From contig JAOZFN010000011.1 of the NCBI GenBank assembly GCA_027492205.1, positions 62,001 to 126,000 of the forward strand: DNA of 64,000 nucleotides, given 5' to 3'. Position 1 is the stretch's first letter. Every line of letters begins with the position of its first letter. The translations under genes and the position numbers were made by a program. The notes below the pieces were generated by a model. It ran no database searches and was not told where the DNA came from. It saw only the letters and a list, made by a program, of their open reading frames with translations. Source of the stretch: Thermoproteota archaeon (GTDB lineage: Archaea; Korarchaeota; Korarchaeia; Korarchaeales; Korarchaeaceae). Of this stretch, positions 16,813-25,053 are shown in pieces.

Positions 16813-17183
16813 TCTTGAGCCGAGGCTCCGCCTCCGCTACCCCGGGCGGGGCCCCTCTACGCGCGACCTTTCCGCCGACCCGCCTCTGCCGCCACGGCCG
16901 GACCCGATCTCCGCCCGGGAGTTCGGGGGAACTAGCGTCCCTGAACTCCTCAATCCCCGGGGCGGCGGAGGTCGAGCCCGTGTCCCCCTGCCCCCCGGCC
17001 GCCACGCCCTGACCGTCTTGGCCGTCCTGGGCGGCGTCGAGCTGGCCGCCACGGCCATGTGGGTCGAGATCGAGGCGCCTCGCTCGACCGCCCGATTCTC
17101 ACGAACTCGCGCTAAGGGACGCGGGGAGCGACCGGGCCGCGCGAGGTCGGGTAGTCGACCACCATGGCGCGGCCTAGGAAGGG
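16813..17183. other. GC-rich stretch without a supported gene
   Basis: Open frames exist on both strands but have no recognisable protein pattern. One plus-strand stretch encodes a hydrophobic run (ALTVLAVLGGVELAATAMW, near 17010-17065), which could be a remnant of a membrane protein. No RNA gene is seen. Confidence 0.5.
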
Positions 17184-17193
17184 TTTTATATTA
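17184..17193 (+). promoter_or_regulatory. TATA box of the tandem membrane-protein operon
   Basis: The element ttttatatta stands in GC-rich surroundings, about 25 bases before TTG 17210 and 45 before GTG 17229. Downstream of it are gtaaac (17196-17201) and ttaggt (17206-17211), motifs also present in the satD operator. Confidence 0.6.
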
Positions 17194-17228
17194 TGTAAAC
17201 TTACTTAGGTTGACAGAGGTGGCAAGGG

Positions 17229-18041
17229 GTGAGGGCGTCCGCCCGCTGCCCACCGGCGTGGCCAGCCCCCTGGACTGGCTTGCCCCTGGCGCTGGTCTCC
17301 GCGGCAATGTGCTCGACCAGCGCGGCAATACCGCTGGGCTTTGCGTCCTGGGTCGTCAAGAGAAGCGACGTTGCCCTGACATCCGGCGTCCTGATGGCGG
17401 TGGGAGCGACCCTTCTCCTGGTCGCAGGTGGGAAGGAGGCTAAGGTCTCAGGTCAGTCGCTGATCTTGAGCTACGGCCTGCTCAGGAGGGTCGTCAGGCT
17501 CCCCGACATTGTCGAGCTGGCAGACGTGGGGGAGCTGTCAGGGTTCGTCCTCGCGCGGAGACTGCCGGGTCTGGCGCTATCCACAGCCGTATCGACTCTG
17601 TCTGGCTGGGCACCCCTGTGGTGGTCGCTGGCGCAGGTGTGGGCCTCTCCCCTCGTCCCGCTGGCCTCCTTGGCCGGGGCGCTCTCGCTGCAGTACGCAA
17701 TGCTGATCACCCTGATCTCTCCAGGCGGGGGCAGGAGGCTCGGCTTCGGACACGCTCTGGGCATTTCGGCGGGGCTAATTGCCTTGCTCGCATCCGCTGA
17801 TGCGCCAGCTGGCGTGGACAAGGTTCTGGCGGCACTCGGATGCGCCGGGCTGCTCTTCTCGGCGGCCTTTGCAATCACCCCAAGGAGGATGAGGGACCTC
17901 CTGATGATCAGGCTGGCCGACGGGGGCACGTACGTCATAGTAGCGGGGGGAGACTCGACTGATTACCTCAGAGACGCGATCGCAAGGGGAGCCGCTGGCG
18001 CGCCTGCCGCCGCGGAGCGTGGGGGGAGCGAGGATGGTTGA
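17229..18041 (+). CDS. Membrane protein, first of two tandem paralogues (bPH-like)
   Basis: About 270 residues. A pair of helices near the N-terminus is followed by a soluble segment (SLILSYGLLRRVVRLPDIVELADV) read as the pattern SYGLLRR...LPDIVEL, then two further hydrophobic helices pairs, and a C-terminal IRLADGGTYVIVAGGDS segment. The soluble pieces resemble a split bacterial PH domain, by pattern only. The N-terminus is uncertain: frame from TTG 17210 (LTEVARGEGVRPLPTGVASP) reads like a natural leaderless start but runs out of frame near 17290, so a frameshift is possible. The stop overlaps the next start by 8 bases, so translation of the two is coupled. Confidence 0.65.
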   Translation: MRASARCPPAWPAPWTGLPLALVSAAMCSTSAAIPLGFASWVVKRSDVALTSGVLMAVGATLLLVAGGKEAKVSGQSLILSYGLLRRVVRLPDIVELADVGELSGFVLARRLPGLALSTAVSTLSGWAPLWWSLAQVWASPLVPLASLAGALSLQYAMLITLISPGGGRRLGFGHALGISAGLIALLASADAPAGVDKVLAALGCAGLLFSAAFAITPRRMRDLLMIRLADGGTYVIVAGGDSTDYLRDAIARGAAGAPAAAERGGSEDG

Positions 18042-18870
18042 GACGCACGGAGCCTGCGGGAGCGGCCTGACCTCTCCGCCCTGGACGGGTTACAGGTCTG
18101 CGCTGATGGCCGCGGGGGGTGCGGCCCTCTCCGGCGGCGTCGTCTACTCCCTCATGGCCGCCCTTCTTGGCTCGCCGCCTGCGACGTTCATCTCCGCCCT
18201 GGCCCTCTCGCTGACGGTGGGCGCGGCGCTCGCCTACCTCGGGTGGGCTCCCGCAGACCTCGAGCCCCCCGGTCTCCTCGTGGTGAGGAGGAGGCTGCTC
18301 CCGCCTGGGAGGTACGACCTCTCCGAACTCGTGGAGTTCGTTGACGTGACCTCGGTCGAGTGGTACCTGGCGCTCCGGAGGATTCCCGGCCTTCTCGCAG
18401 CAGTCCTCTCCACCCTCGCCGCCGCGGCAGCCGCCTTCGCCTGGGGATACCTGAGGTCGCTTCCACCCGCGGCGGCCGTCCCGGCGGCCGCGCTCTCCGC
18501 GTTGTGCTTCTCGTCCGTCGAGTTCTCGACCTTGATCTCGCCTGGCCTCGGTCTGAGACGTGGGCAGAGCGATCGGCTGATTGGCGCGGCTTGCCTGCTC
18601 CTGCTCCTGGGGGGCATTGCGGTGCTCGCCTGGAGCCTGTGGGGCGGGACCACCCTGGAGAAGATGACCGCAGCGGGGCCGATGGCGGGCATAGGCGTGG
18701 CGGGCACTCTCAAGGGCCTCCTCGGAGTTTCCAGACCAGGGTACAGGTCTGTGTTTAGGCTGGGGTTCCAGGACGGCCGGTTGGTCTACGTGATGGCCCT
18801 CACCGAAAAGGACGCCGCTAATCTCAGAGAGGCCTTGATGGAGGCCGTGGCGCATGCCAAGGCTGCCTGA
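18034..18870 (+). CDS. Membrane protein, second of two tandem paralogues (bPH-like)
   Basis: About 278 residues with the same order of elements as its upstream neighbour: two N-terminal helices, a soluble segment (LVVRRRLLPPGRYDLSELVEFVDV, of which RYDLSELVEF is the key part), RRIPGLL before the next helix pair, and a C-terminal FRLGFQDGRLVYVMALT with an acidic helix after it. The two are diverged tandem duplicates. ATG 18034 is preceded by a strong GGGGGAG site. Nothing catalytic is visible; a role in sensing or binding at the membrane with the HTH protein that follows is an inference from gene order. Confidence 0.7.
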   Translation: MVETHGACGSGLTSPPWTGYRSALMAAGGAALSGGVVYSLMAALLGSPPATFISALALSLTVGAALAYLGWAPADLEPPGLLVVRRRLLPPGRYDLSELVEFVDVTSVEWYLALRRIPGLLAAVLSTLAAAAAAFAWGYLRSLPPAAAVPAAALSALCFSSVEFSTLISPGLGLRRGQSDRLIGAACLLLLLGGIAVLAWSLWGGTTLEKMTAAGPMAGIGVAGTLKGLLGVSRPGYRSVFRLGFQDGRLVYVMALTEKDAANLREALMEAVAHAKAA

Positions 18871-19288
18871 GAGGATGGAGCAGGCCTGGCTCCTTACGGC
18901 CAGGGGGCTCAGCGAGGCCGACGCCGCCAGGGAGCTGGGGACCTCGAGGCAGGCCGTGAACAAGGCCGTCAGGGACGCCAGGGCGAGGCTGGCGGCCTGG
19001 TTCGTCGAGATGGCCGAGTCCCTGAACGCCGACCTGATCAGGATGGATGCGGTGAGCGGATTCGCCGTGATGAGGAGCAGGCAGCTGGCGCTCAGGATCT
19101 ACGCGATCTACGTTCCTGGGAGGGGCCTCAGGGCGATCTTCGGGATGGAGCCCCTCTGCCCGGGGAGAGACGGCCGGAGGCACTGCAGGGAGGTGGTCGA
19201 GGCCGCCCGGGCGCTGGGTCTAATCGAGGGCCTGGGGGAGGGCCTTGAAGATGCGGTGAGGGCCCTGATCAGGGTCATGGAGAGCTAG
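18854..19288 (+). CDS. HTH transcription regulator (Tfx- or sigma-4-like helix-turn-helix)
   Basis: A 144-residue protein whose first 50 residues form a helix-turn-helix: MEQAWLLTARGLSEADAARE with LGTSRQAVNKAVRDARARL (core LGTSRQAVNKAV). This is close to Tfx-type archaeal regulators and region-4-like HTHs. The remainder is a small alpha/beta domain with a CPGRDGRRHC segment that may bind a ligand or metal. It overlaps the end of the second membrane-protein gene by 17 bases, so the three form one operon, and it probably controls it. Confidence 0.78.
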   Translation: MPRLPERMEQAWLLTARGLSEADAARELGTSRQAVNKAVRDARARLAAWFVEMAESLNADLIRMDAVSGFAVMRSRQLALRIYAIYVPGRGLRAIFGMEPLCPGRDGRRHCREVVEAARALGLIEGLGEGLEDAVRALIRVMES

Positions 19289-19316
19289 CCCCGACCGGAT
19301 CGCGGCTGGGCGTGGG

Positions 19317-19721
19317 CTAGGGCTCCACCCTCTCTATGCCCCTTATCCTATCAAAGTCCTCGTCGTAGCTCGCTACGATCCTAATCCCGCTCTCCAGGGC
19401 TGACGCCGCATGCAGCGAGCCTCTGGGCTTGAGCCCGTACTCCTCCATGATCATCCTCGCCCTCAAGACCGTGGACTCCGTCACGGAGAGGAACCTGAGG
19501 TGGGGGAAATTGAGCAGGAGAGCGCCCTGCCTTACGGAGGCCTCGACGCCAGCCAGCTTCCTCACGACCCAGACTACCTCGTCCCACGTGAGGAGCGAGG
19601 TGCTAGCTTCCACCTCGCCCGAAGCTATCTTCAGCAGGAGGTCCCTCGACCTCTTAGCCCGCTCATCTCCTGGGTCGTAGATCGCGGGGTAGATGAACAC
19701 GTTGGAGTCAACGTAGAGCAA
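19317..19721 (-). CDS. vapC: PIN-domain toxin (VapC family)
   Basis: A 134-residue PIN protein: MLYVDSNVFIYPAIYD holds the first acidic residue, TWDEVVWVV the second, GSLHAASALE the Asp-poor site where a His stands, and ASYDEDFDRIRGIERVEP the last. All but one of the usual acids are recognisable, so ribonuclease activity is likely but not certain. The start overlaps the antitoxin gene by 14 bases. It is transcribed opposite to the HTH gene before it. Confidence 0.88.
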   Translation of the reverse strand: MLYVDSNVFIYPAIYDPGDERAKRSRDLLLKIASGEVEASTSLLTWDEVVWVVRKLAGVEASVRQGALLLNFPHLRFLSVTESTVLRARMIMEEYGLKPRGSLHAASALESGIRIVASYDEDFDRIRGIERVEP

Positions 19722-19962
19722 CCCTCTCCTCCACCTCCTCCTCCAAGATCCTCTCCAGATTCACCTCTCCAGTTAGCTTCTCCTTCACCTGCGAGCAGAA
19801 CTCGTTGACGAAGTCAGCCGGATCCATGCTGGGTCTGATTATGAGCCTGTCCTCCTGGACCTCCAGAAGGACCTCGGTTCCGGGCTCCATCCCAAGGAAC
19901 TCCCTGATTATCTTGGGAGTGACTATCTGCCCCTTCGGGCCCACCCTCCTCCTCACTATCAT
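19708..19962 (-). CDS. AbrB/SpoVT-type antitoxin
   Basis: The 84-residue protein starts with an AbrB-like swapped-hairpin domain (VGPKGQIVTPKIIREFLGM, then GTEVLLEVQEDRLII) and ends in a charged helix (KLTGEVNLERILEEEVEER) that should bind the PIN toxin encoded next. The ATG at 19962 follows a weak TATA-like gcattttgag by about 25 bases. Such proteins neutralise the toxin and repress the operon. Confidence 0.88.
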   Translation of the reverse strand: MIVRRRVGPKGQIVTPKIIREFLGMEPGTEVLLEVQEDRLIIRPSMDPADFVNEFCSQVKEKLTGEVNLERILEEEVEERVALR

Positions 19963-20420
19963 TCCGATCGCTCCGGGCTACATTTTCTCAAAATGCAATT
20001 CAACTTTTTCCTACTCTAGATTCCAACTCAATGGCTCCCACGGGGCCGCTAGGAGACGGTCCTAGAACCGCTTCGCGCACGGAGCAGAAGCTCTGCTGGT
20101 GGAAATGGTCATCCTGTCTAGAGGGTTAATGAACGGGCTGCGCGCAGAGCTCGGCTAGGCAGAAGACGTGCAGATACCGGAGGAGAGCGATGACCTCGCC
20201 ATGAAGATCACGGAGCCAACGTTAACGGACTCTCTGCATGGGGTCATGAAGGTGAAGCGCCGCTGGTGCTCTGCCCCCACATAGCCACCGTTCGGGTAGT
20301 ATATCCGGCCGGGGGGTCAGGCTTACCTCTAGGGAGGTTCCAAGGGAGCACGAGATCGATCTGATCTTCAAAAGAAAAGGCACCAAGTCGTTTTTAGGGG
20401 GGGAATTTACGCCGACGCGA
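19963..20420. other. Intergenic stretch with decayed coding sequence
   Basis: On the plus strand one frame reads as protein-like on both sides of a TAG at 20156-20158: SRGLMNGLRAELG before it, and AEDVQIPEESDDLAMKITEP up to a stop at 20282. No start or known domain is found, so this is probably a gene remnant. The right end is AT-rich (20360-20415) and holds a gcgattatcggcgt-type sequence before the satD gene end. No RNA gene is seen. Confidence 0.4.
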
Positions 20421-21089
20421 TTATCGGCGTAGCGTCCGCCGGGCGCTTGACTGCGGGCGCTCAACGGGGCCGAGGGCGGCGAGCCTCACCAGCAAGCGGC
20501 AGTCGGTCCCCCTGAGCACTTTGCTGACGTTTCCCCTCGTCACCCCAAACTCCCTGGCTATGTCGCTCATCTTCTCGCCGAGCCAGGCGTGATGGTAACA
20601 GTAGGCCAGCTTCCTTTCGGACATGTTGGCCAGGAGGCCGACCGTCAGAGATATCACCCCCGCCAAGTGGACGTCGGAGGGGACGGCAGAGGGGTCCACC
20701 TTGAGGTCTGCTATGGACTCCCTCCCCACACCCCTGATCAACTTTAGATCCTCGAGAGCCTCGCGGGCCCTCCAAAACGCCGGTCCGTCGCACTCGTCTG
20801 CGCTCTCCCCTAGCACGTGAACCTCCCCCGCTCCGACGCCGACTCGAAACATTACGTCTGGGACTGAGACCTTTAGGGCGTGGAGAAAGAACGTCGGCGG
20901 TCGCCACCAGTTCACCAAGAACTCCACGCTGTCTCCCGCCGTAAGAGCCGGTCTGACTAGGCACTCTCGCCTGAACCTAAGGTGGGACTCCCCCAGCAGC
21001 CTCCCTATCTCGCCGTAGAGCCTCACCTTCTTCCGGACCTCCATCTCTCTGGAGCCAGACAGGTCCACCACGACCGCCACCGGCATCAT
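20421..21089 (-). CDS. SatD-family protein with C-terminal helix-turn-helix
   Basis: About 222 residues. The N-terminus MMPVAVVVDLSGSREM matches the SatD pattern (a short strand, then D-x-x-G-S-R). RPALTAGDSVEFLVNWW fits the ITLGDEFQ block, FRVGVGAGEV the GIGxG block, and DECDGPAFWRAREALEDLK the DGPAxxxAR block. The C-terminal 60 residues hold an HTH (MSDIAREFGVTRGNVSKVL). SatD proteins are encoded in bacterial SRP-linked sat operons beside a membrane protein; their activity is not established. ATG 21089 overlaps the upstream stop (ATGA), so the pair is translationally coupled. The longer frame to 21434 is rejected because it overlaps the membrane gene and lacks a protein-like pattern. Confidence 0.8.
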   Translation of the reverse strand: MMPVAVVVDLSGSREMEVRKKVRLYGEIGRLLGESHLRFRRECLVRPALTAGDSVEFLVNWWRPPTFFLHALKVSVPDVMFRVGVGAGEVHVLGESADECDGPAFWRAREALEDLKLIRGVGRESIADLKVDPSAVPSDVHLAGVISLTVGLLANMSERKLAYCYHHAWLGEKMSDIAREFGVTRGNVSKVLRGTDCRLLVRLAALGPVERPQSSARRTLRR

Positions 21090-21559
21090 CTCACCAGCAG
21101 AGACAGGAGCAGCCAGCTCATCACGGTTCCGGCGAGGAGGCTTGAGAAGGTTCCGATGATGTGCCAGTCGGCGCACACCCTCTCTTCCGCTCTGGAGAAC
21201 CGGAAGATGGCCTTTCCGGCCACCAGCAGGCCCAAGACGTTCATCACGTCCTTCAGCGGTATGCCCTCGATCTTGGAAATCAAGAACACAGAGAAGACGA
21301 CGCTCCTCTCGAGGTAGCCGATTATCCTCCCTCCCGCCGGCAGCCCCCCGCATTTCTCCCTTATTCCCTCTCCCCCTAGGACGAGCGAGAGCGCCGAGAT
21401 CGCGGCAGAGGGTAGCATCATTGTCGAGAGCCACGCTAAAAGCAGCCTCACTACGAAGCCCAGGTCTAAGGATGCTTGGTAAGGGACTCTCCCTGCCAGG
21501 ATTATCGCCGGAGCCGCTCCCGCGAGGAGCTCGAGGAGGATACGCCAGCTCGACCGCAT
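21086..21559 (-). CDS. Membrane protein encoded with SatD (DUF3307-like)
   Basis: A 157-residue protein with four or five hydrophobic helices. A soluble loop (LERSVVFSVFLISKIEGIPL, VMNVLGLLVAGKAIFRF) and a conserved CADWHIIGTFSSLL near the end resemble the membrane partner of SatD in bacteria (DUF3307 type: GKxxxR, then YxxIGxxSSxxxA). The ATG at 21559 lies about 25 bases downstream of a TATA box that overlaps a perfect palindrome. It forms one operon with the satD-like gene. Confidence 0.78.
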   Translation of the reverse strand: MRSSWRILLELLAGAAPAIILAGRVPYQASLDLGFVVRLLLAWLSTMMLPSAAISALSLVLGGEGIREKCGGLPAGGRIIGYLERSVVFSVFLISKIEGIPLKDVMNVLGLLVAGKAIFRFSRAEERVCADWHIIGTFSSLLAGTVMSWLLLSLLVR

Positions 21560-21582
21560 TGGGATCTCCCCGAGCTGGAGGG

Positions 21583-21608
21583 CTATAAAGTTTACCTATT
21601 AGGTAAAC
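21583..21608 (-). promoter_or_regulatory. satD-operon promoter with perfect palindromic operator
   Basis: On the minus strand the TATA box ctttatag (21583-21590) directly follows the palindrome gtttacctattaggtaaac (21590-21608; arms of 8 with 3 between). A dimer bound there would overlap the BRE/TATA and block TFB/TBP. The SatD-like protein, with its HTH, or the nearby HTH protein at 18854 is a candidate. Confidence 0.65.
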
Positions 21609-21614
21609 AACTGG

Positions 21615-22180
21615 GTGCTGTATACCGTTTTGTTCAACTCTAATTGTCCCCCACTCTCGGTAGTCAAAGCCTTGGGCGGACCCCGGGGAATTTCCAGCGA
21701 AGCTCGTATGGCAAGGGCGTGCAGACGATCCGCTTTGCCCCTTTTATCTGCACCTAGGCTGAGAATAGGTCTCAGCTACTGCGTCTCCGTCACTTTGCCT
21801 TCGGGGGACCTCATGGGGGATTGAAGGCGGGGGGACACGGATGGGGTAAACGGCAACCAACCCAGCCGGTCCTACCGCCATGAGGCCACCAAGTACTCTC
21901 CACTCGCTCATCGGCTTACTGAGAGAGGCTCAGAGGACTCGAGGAGGACCCGGAGTCCGCCAAGGCAAGATCCGGGAGCGTCAAGGGAGAGGTTCGAAAG
22001 GACCGGCAGGAAGTTCGTCGGTGAGGCGGGTCCGACCGACTGTTAAGCGACGATCCCAAGGAGTGGTTAGCAGAGTTCGGGTCTCAGGTTCAAAGTCAGG
22101 AGGGTGGGGTCGCCGAGGAACGCGACGGGGCTGGCCAGGCCGATCTACTGGCGGAGTGGCTCATCACGCAACACGGAGGC
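21615..22180. other. Intergenic stretch with decayed coding sequence
   Basis: No intact gene is seen. On the plus strand one frame has coding character in two pieces: a Glu/Arg-rich piece (EEDPESAKARSGSVKGEVRK, about 21941-22000) ending at a TGA near 22022, then LSDDPKEWLAEFGSQVQSQE (about 22046-22105) and DLLAEWLITQHGG near 22143-22181. The two pieces look like remains of one gene. No known domain is seen and no tRNA could be built from the ggttcaaa sequence near 22087. Confidence 0.4.
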
Positions 22181-22711
22181 CTAGGGATGGGGTCCTCCCC
22201 GGGGTCGGCTCGACCGACGGGCAGACAGATCCCTAAGGTTCCTCCGCCTGGAGCCGGCGGATCGGCGCGCGGCGGGTGCTTGCGGCGCTGAGTCCTCACT
22301 CCTCCTTTCATGGATCTCCCGCTCATCCGCTCTATCTCGCCCCAGCCCTCCCCGTTGTTCCCTCTTACCATCCCCAGCGCACGAGATAGAAGCCCAAGAC
22401 AGACCTACGACCGCCAGCGCCACCAGGGCCAGGGCCGCCCGCGGCGCCCGGAGGTAGGCCGGGCCAGACGCGTCCAGAATCGAGTCAACCATGCTACCCG
22501 CGTTAAACCCTGCAACCGCGGATAGGGGCAGCTCCGGCCTCTTAAGGGCCCTTAAGGTCCCGAGACTGACGTAGGCGAAGGCATAGAAGGTGTTCTCTAG
22601 GACGAGCCAGACCGGGGCCATCTCGACGGAGAAGGCGAGGGCCAGGTCTTGGGCAAGGTACGCGATGCCCAGCGCCGCGCAGAGGACCGAGAAGGCCTTC
22701 CGGGCGAGCAC
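22181..22711 (-). CDS. Small membrane protein, tail possibly frameshifted
   Basis: From GTG 22711 (leaderless, 25 bases after a TATA-like ctttaaatc at 22730-22738) the frame encodes about 115 hydrophobic residues with three or four helices (VLCAALGIAYLAQDLALAF; VWLVLENTFYAFAYVSLG; ALALVALAVVGLSWASI). The following 60 residues are Arg/Glu/Ser-rich without hydrophobic pattern and look like translation out of the original frame after about 22360. No family is recognised. It is divergent to the DUF3160 gene. Confidence 0.5.
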   Translation of the reverse strand: MLARKAFSVLCAALGIAYLAQDLALAFSVEMAPVWLVLENTFYAFAYVSLGTLRALKRPELPLSAVAGFNAGSMVDSILDASGPAYLRAPRAALALVALAVVGLSWASISCAGDGKREQRGGLGRDRADEREIHERRSEDSAPQAPAARRSAGSRRRNLRDLSARRSSRPRGGPHP

Positions 22712-22839
22712 CGGCAGGTCGGGTCGACCCGATTTAAAGTGGAGGCTGGCCGGCGCGGTCAGGCGCCCCTCACCAGAGAGGTGCGAGACACCTCGCACCT
22801 GTCGGCGCAGGGTTAATACGGTCGCTCGGGCAAAGGCTC

Positions 22840-25053
22840 GTGCGCGCCCGATCGCTTGCTATCCTGGCGATCGCCCTCTCACTGTCCGCGGCCGCCTACT
22901 TCTTATGGTCTGGGCGGGGCGGCGGTGGCGTGGTCGGCCCGAGCGGGGGCAGCTACGAACTCTCCTCTCTCAGGAGGCCGGGGCTTCCTCCGCCGGGCGG
23001 CCACCCGGCCAGGCCCGTGCGGGCCTCCCTGAGTCAGTCACTCCCCCTCGAGGAGTCTCAGCTGGCCAACCCGGAGGCCATGGACGTCCTCAACCTGGGC
23101 CGGGCCCAGAGGACATCCCTCCTGGAGAGGGGATTCGTCCTGGTGAGGTGGGGCGCCTTCGACGACTTCTCGGGGGCCTACGAGGCCCTGCCCCCGACCG
23201 TGCCCGTGTACGTCACGGCAGACACCGTACTGCACGCGTACCACGTGCTCTTCGACACAACGCTCGCCCAGATTGAGGAGCGGAGGATCTACCCGGACCT
23301 GGTGGCCGTCACCAGGGCGATGCTCGACGAGAGCCTATCCCTCGGCGGGGGGTCACGGGGGGAGGTGGCCGACGCCGCCAAGAGGAACGCGGCCTACTTC
23401 GCGGTCGCCCTCTCGCTCCTCGACCCGGACTTCGAGCCTCCGTCTGAGGTCGCCGACGTGGTCGAGGCAGAGCTGGACCTGATAGAGGCGCACGAGGGGA
23501 TCCAGAGGAGCCCGCTCTTCTGGTACGAGGAGGACTACAGCCAGTACGTCCCCAGGGGGCACTACACCAGTTCTGAAATCCTGCGGAGATACTTCAGGGC
23601 GATGATGTGGTACGGGAGGATGGCCTTCCTGATAAGGGGCGGGCCCTCTGGGTTCGTCACGCGGGAGCAGGCCAGGACGCTCACCCTTCAGGCGTCTCTG
23701 ATATCTGCCGCCATGCCGTCGGTCAGGCTGGAGGACGGCCACACCGTCGGCGAGGTCTGGAGCGACATATATTCCGTGACCTCGTTCTTCGTTGGGTTCG
23801 CCGACGACCTGACCCCTTACGACTACTTGGAGGCGCTCAGGCAGCTCTTCGGCGACTCTGTCGACCCAGAACAGATCCCCGGGCGGATTGACGAGGTCAG
23901 GGCCCTCGTCGCCGGCATGGGGAGGCCTAGGATATACGGCGGGACCGGCAACTGCGTCGTGTACCCGCCCTTTGACGAGGAGGACTTGGCGCGGTGCCTG
24001 GACGCCAGCGCCGGCATGAGGTTCATGGGTCAGCGCTACGTCCCGGACTCCTACGTCTTCCAGAGGCTCATCACGCCGTCGGTCGGCCTGTACGCTGGGA
24101 GCGACGAGCCCTTCACCCTCGGCCTGACGCCGGGAGGCCCGGCCAGGGTGTTCCCCAGGGGCCTGGACTGGTTCGCCGTCGTCGGCAGCGAGGCGGCCCT
24201 GAACGTGGTCAGGGAGGAGGGGGACGCCGACTACGAGGGGTACGGGGAGGTCGTCGCCCGGTTGAGGGAGGAGTTCTCCAACCTCAGCGAGGGGGACTGG
24301 TCGAGGAACCTCTACTGGTCGTGGCTCGACGCCCTCCGCATCCTCGCTTCTCCCAGGCCCGAGGGCTACCCCGCCTACATGAGGACCGAGGCCTGGGAGA
24401 GGAGGCAGCTGATGGCCGCCCTGGCGTCTTGGGCAGAGCTGAGGCACGACACGATACTCTACGCGAAGCAGAGCTACACGCCCAGGCTCGCGGCGGCCCC
24501 GCCTGGCCCGGCCAAGAGAAGGGCGTTCGTGGAGCCGATACCAGAGCTCTACGACAGGCTCCTCGCTCTGACCAGACAGACCAGGGAGGGGCTCCGGTCG
24601 CTGGGGTACCTGACCGAGGATCTCGACCGCAGGCTGACCGGCATGGAGGACCTGCTGAAGAACTTGGCCAGGATCTCCAGGGTCGAGCTCGCCGGTGAGA
24701 GGCTCAGCGGGGAGGACGTGAGGTACCTCCTCCACGTGGGAGACGCGCTCGAGGGGATCCTCGAGGGCCTCTCGGAGAGGTCTAGGTCGACGGTGATGGT
24801 GGCGGATGTCCACACGGACTTGAACTCCGGCATGGCCCTAGAGGAGGGCGTGGGCCTCCTCGACCTGATGGTGGTGGCCCTCCCGACGCCCGACGGAACC
24901 CACGTGGCCGCCGGGCCGGTCCTTACATACTACGAGTTCAAGCACCCCATCTCAGAGAGGCTGACCGACGAATCTTGGGGAGAGGTGCTCGCTCAGAATC
25001 CCCCGGAACTCCCGAACTGGGTCTCAGACCTTTACGCTGAGAACTGGGGTTAA
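22840..25053 (+). CDS. DUF3160-domain secreted or membrane-anchored protein
   Basis: A 737-residue protein with an N-terminal hydrophobic anchor (MRARSLAILAIALSLSAAAY). The rest matches DUF3160: FDDFSGAYEALPPTVPVYVT, DTVLHAYHVLFDTTL, NAAYFAVALSLL, and GTGNCVVYPPFDEEDLARCL, FMGQRYVPDSYVFQRL, then a long helical C-terminus ending in YYEFKHPISERLTDESW. DUF3160 proteins are extracellular and of unknown function. GTG 22840 lies about 25 bases after ggttaatacg (22811-22820), giving a leaderless start. A long minus-strand frame across this gene is a shadow of its GC-rich third codon positions. Confidence 0.88.
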   Translation: MRARSLAILAIALSLSAAAYFLWSGRGGGGVVGPSGGSYELSSLRRPGLPPPGGHPARPVRASLSQSLPLEESQLANPEAMDVLNLGRAQRTSLLERGFVLVRWGAFDDFSGAYEALPPTVPVYVTADTVLHAYHVLFDTTLAQIEERRIYPDLVAVTRAMLDESLSLGGGSRGEVADAAKRNAAYFAVALSLLDPDFEPPSEVADVVEAELDLIEAHEGIQRSPLFWYEEDYSQYVPRGHYTSSEILRRYFRAMMWYGRMAFLIRGGPSGFVTREQARTLTLQASLISAAMPSVRLEDGHTVGEVWSDIYSVTSFFVGFADDLTPYDYLEALRQLFGDSVDPEQIPGRIDEVRALVAGMGRPRIYGGTGNCVVYPPFDEEDLARCLDASAGMRFMGQRYVPDSYVFQRLITPSVGLYAGSDEPFTLGLTPGGPARVFPRGLDWFAVVGSEAALNVVREEGDADYEGYGEVVARLREEFSNLSEGDWSRNLYWSWLDALRILASPRPEGYPAYMRTEAWERRQLMAALASWAELRHDTILYAKQSYTPRLAAAPPGPAKRRAFVEPIPELYDRLLALTRQTREGLRSLGYLTEDLDRRLTGMEDLLKNLARISRVELAGERLSGEDVRYLLHVGDALEGILEGLSERSRSTVMVADVHTDLNSGMALEEGVGLLDLMVVALPTPDGTHVAAGPVLTYYEFKHPISERLTDESWGEVLAQNPPELPNWVSDLYAENWG

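Noticed and set aside
22080-22110. T-loop-like ggttcaaa as part of a tRNA
   Set aside because: No complementary T-arm, anticodon arm or acceptor stem could be drawn around it.
23353-24813. Long minus-strand reading frame over the DUF3160 gene
   Set aside because: It is a mirror of the GC-rich third positions of the real gene, with His/Arg/Gly/Pro-rich composition and no family pattern.
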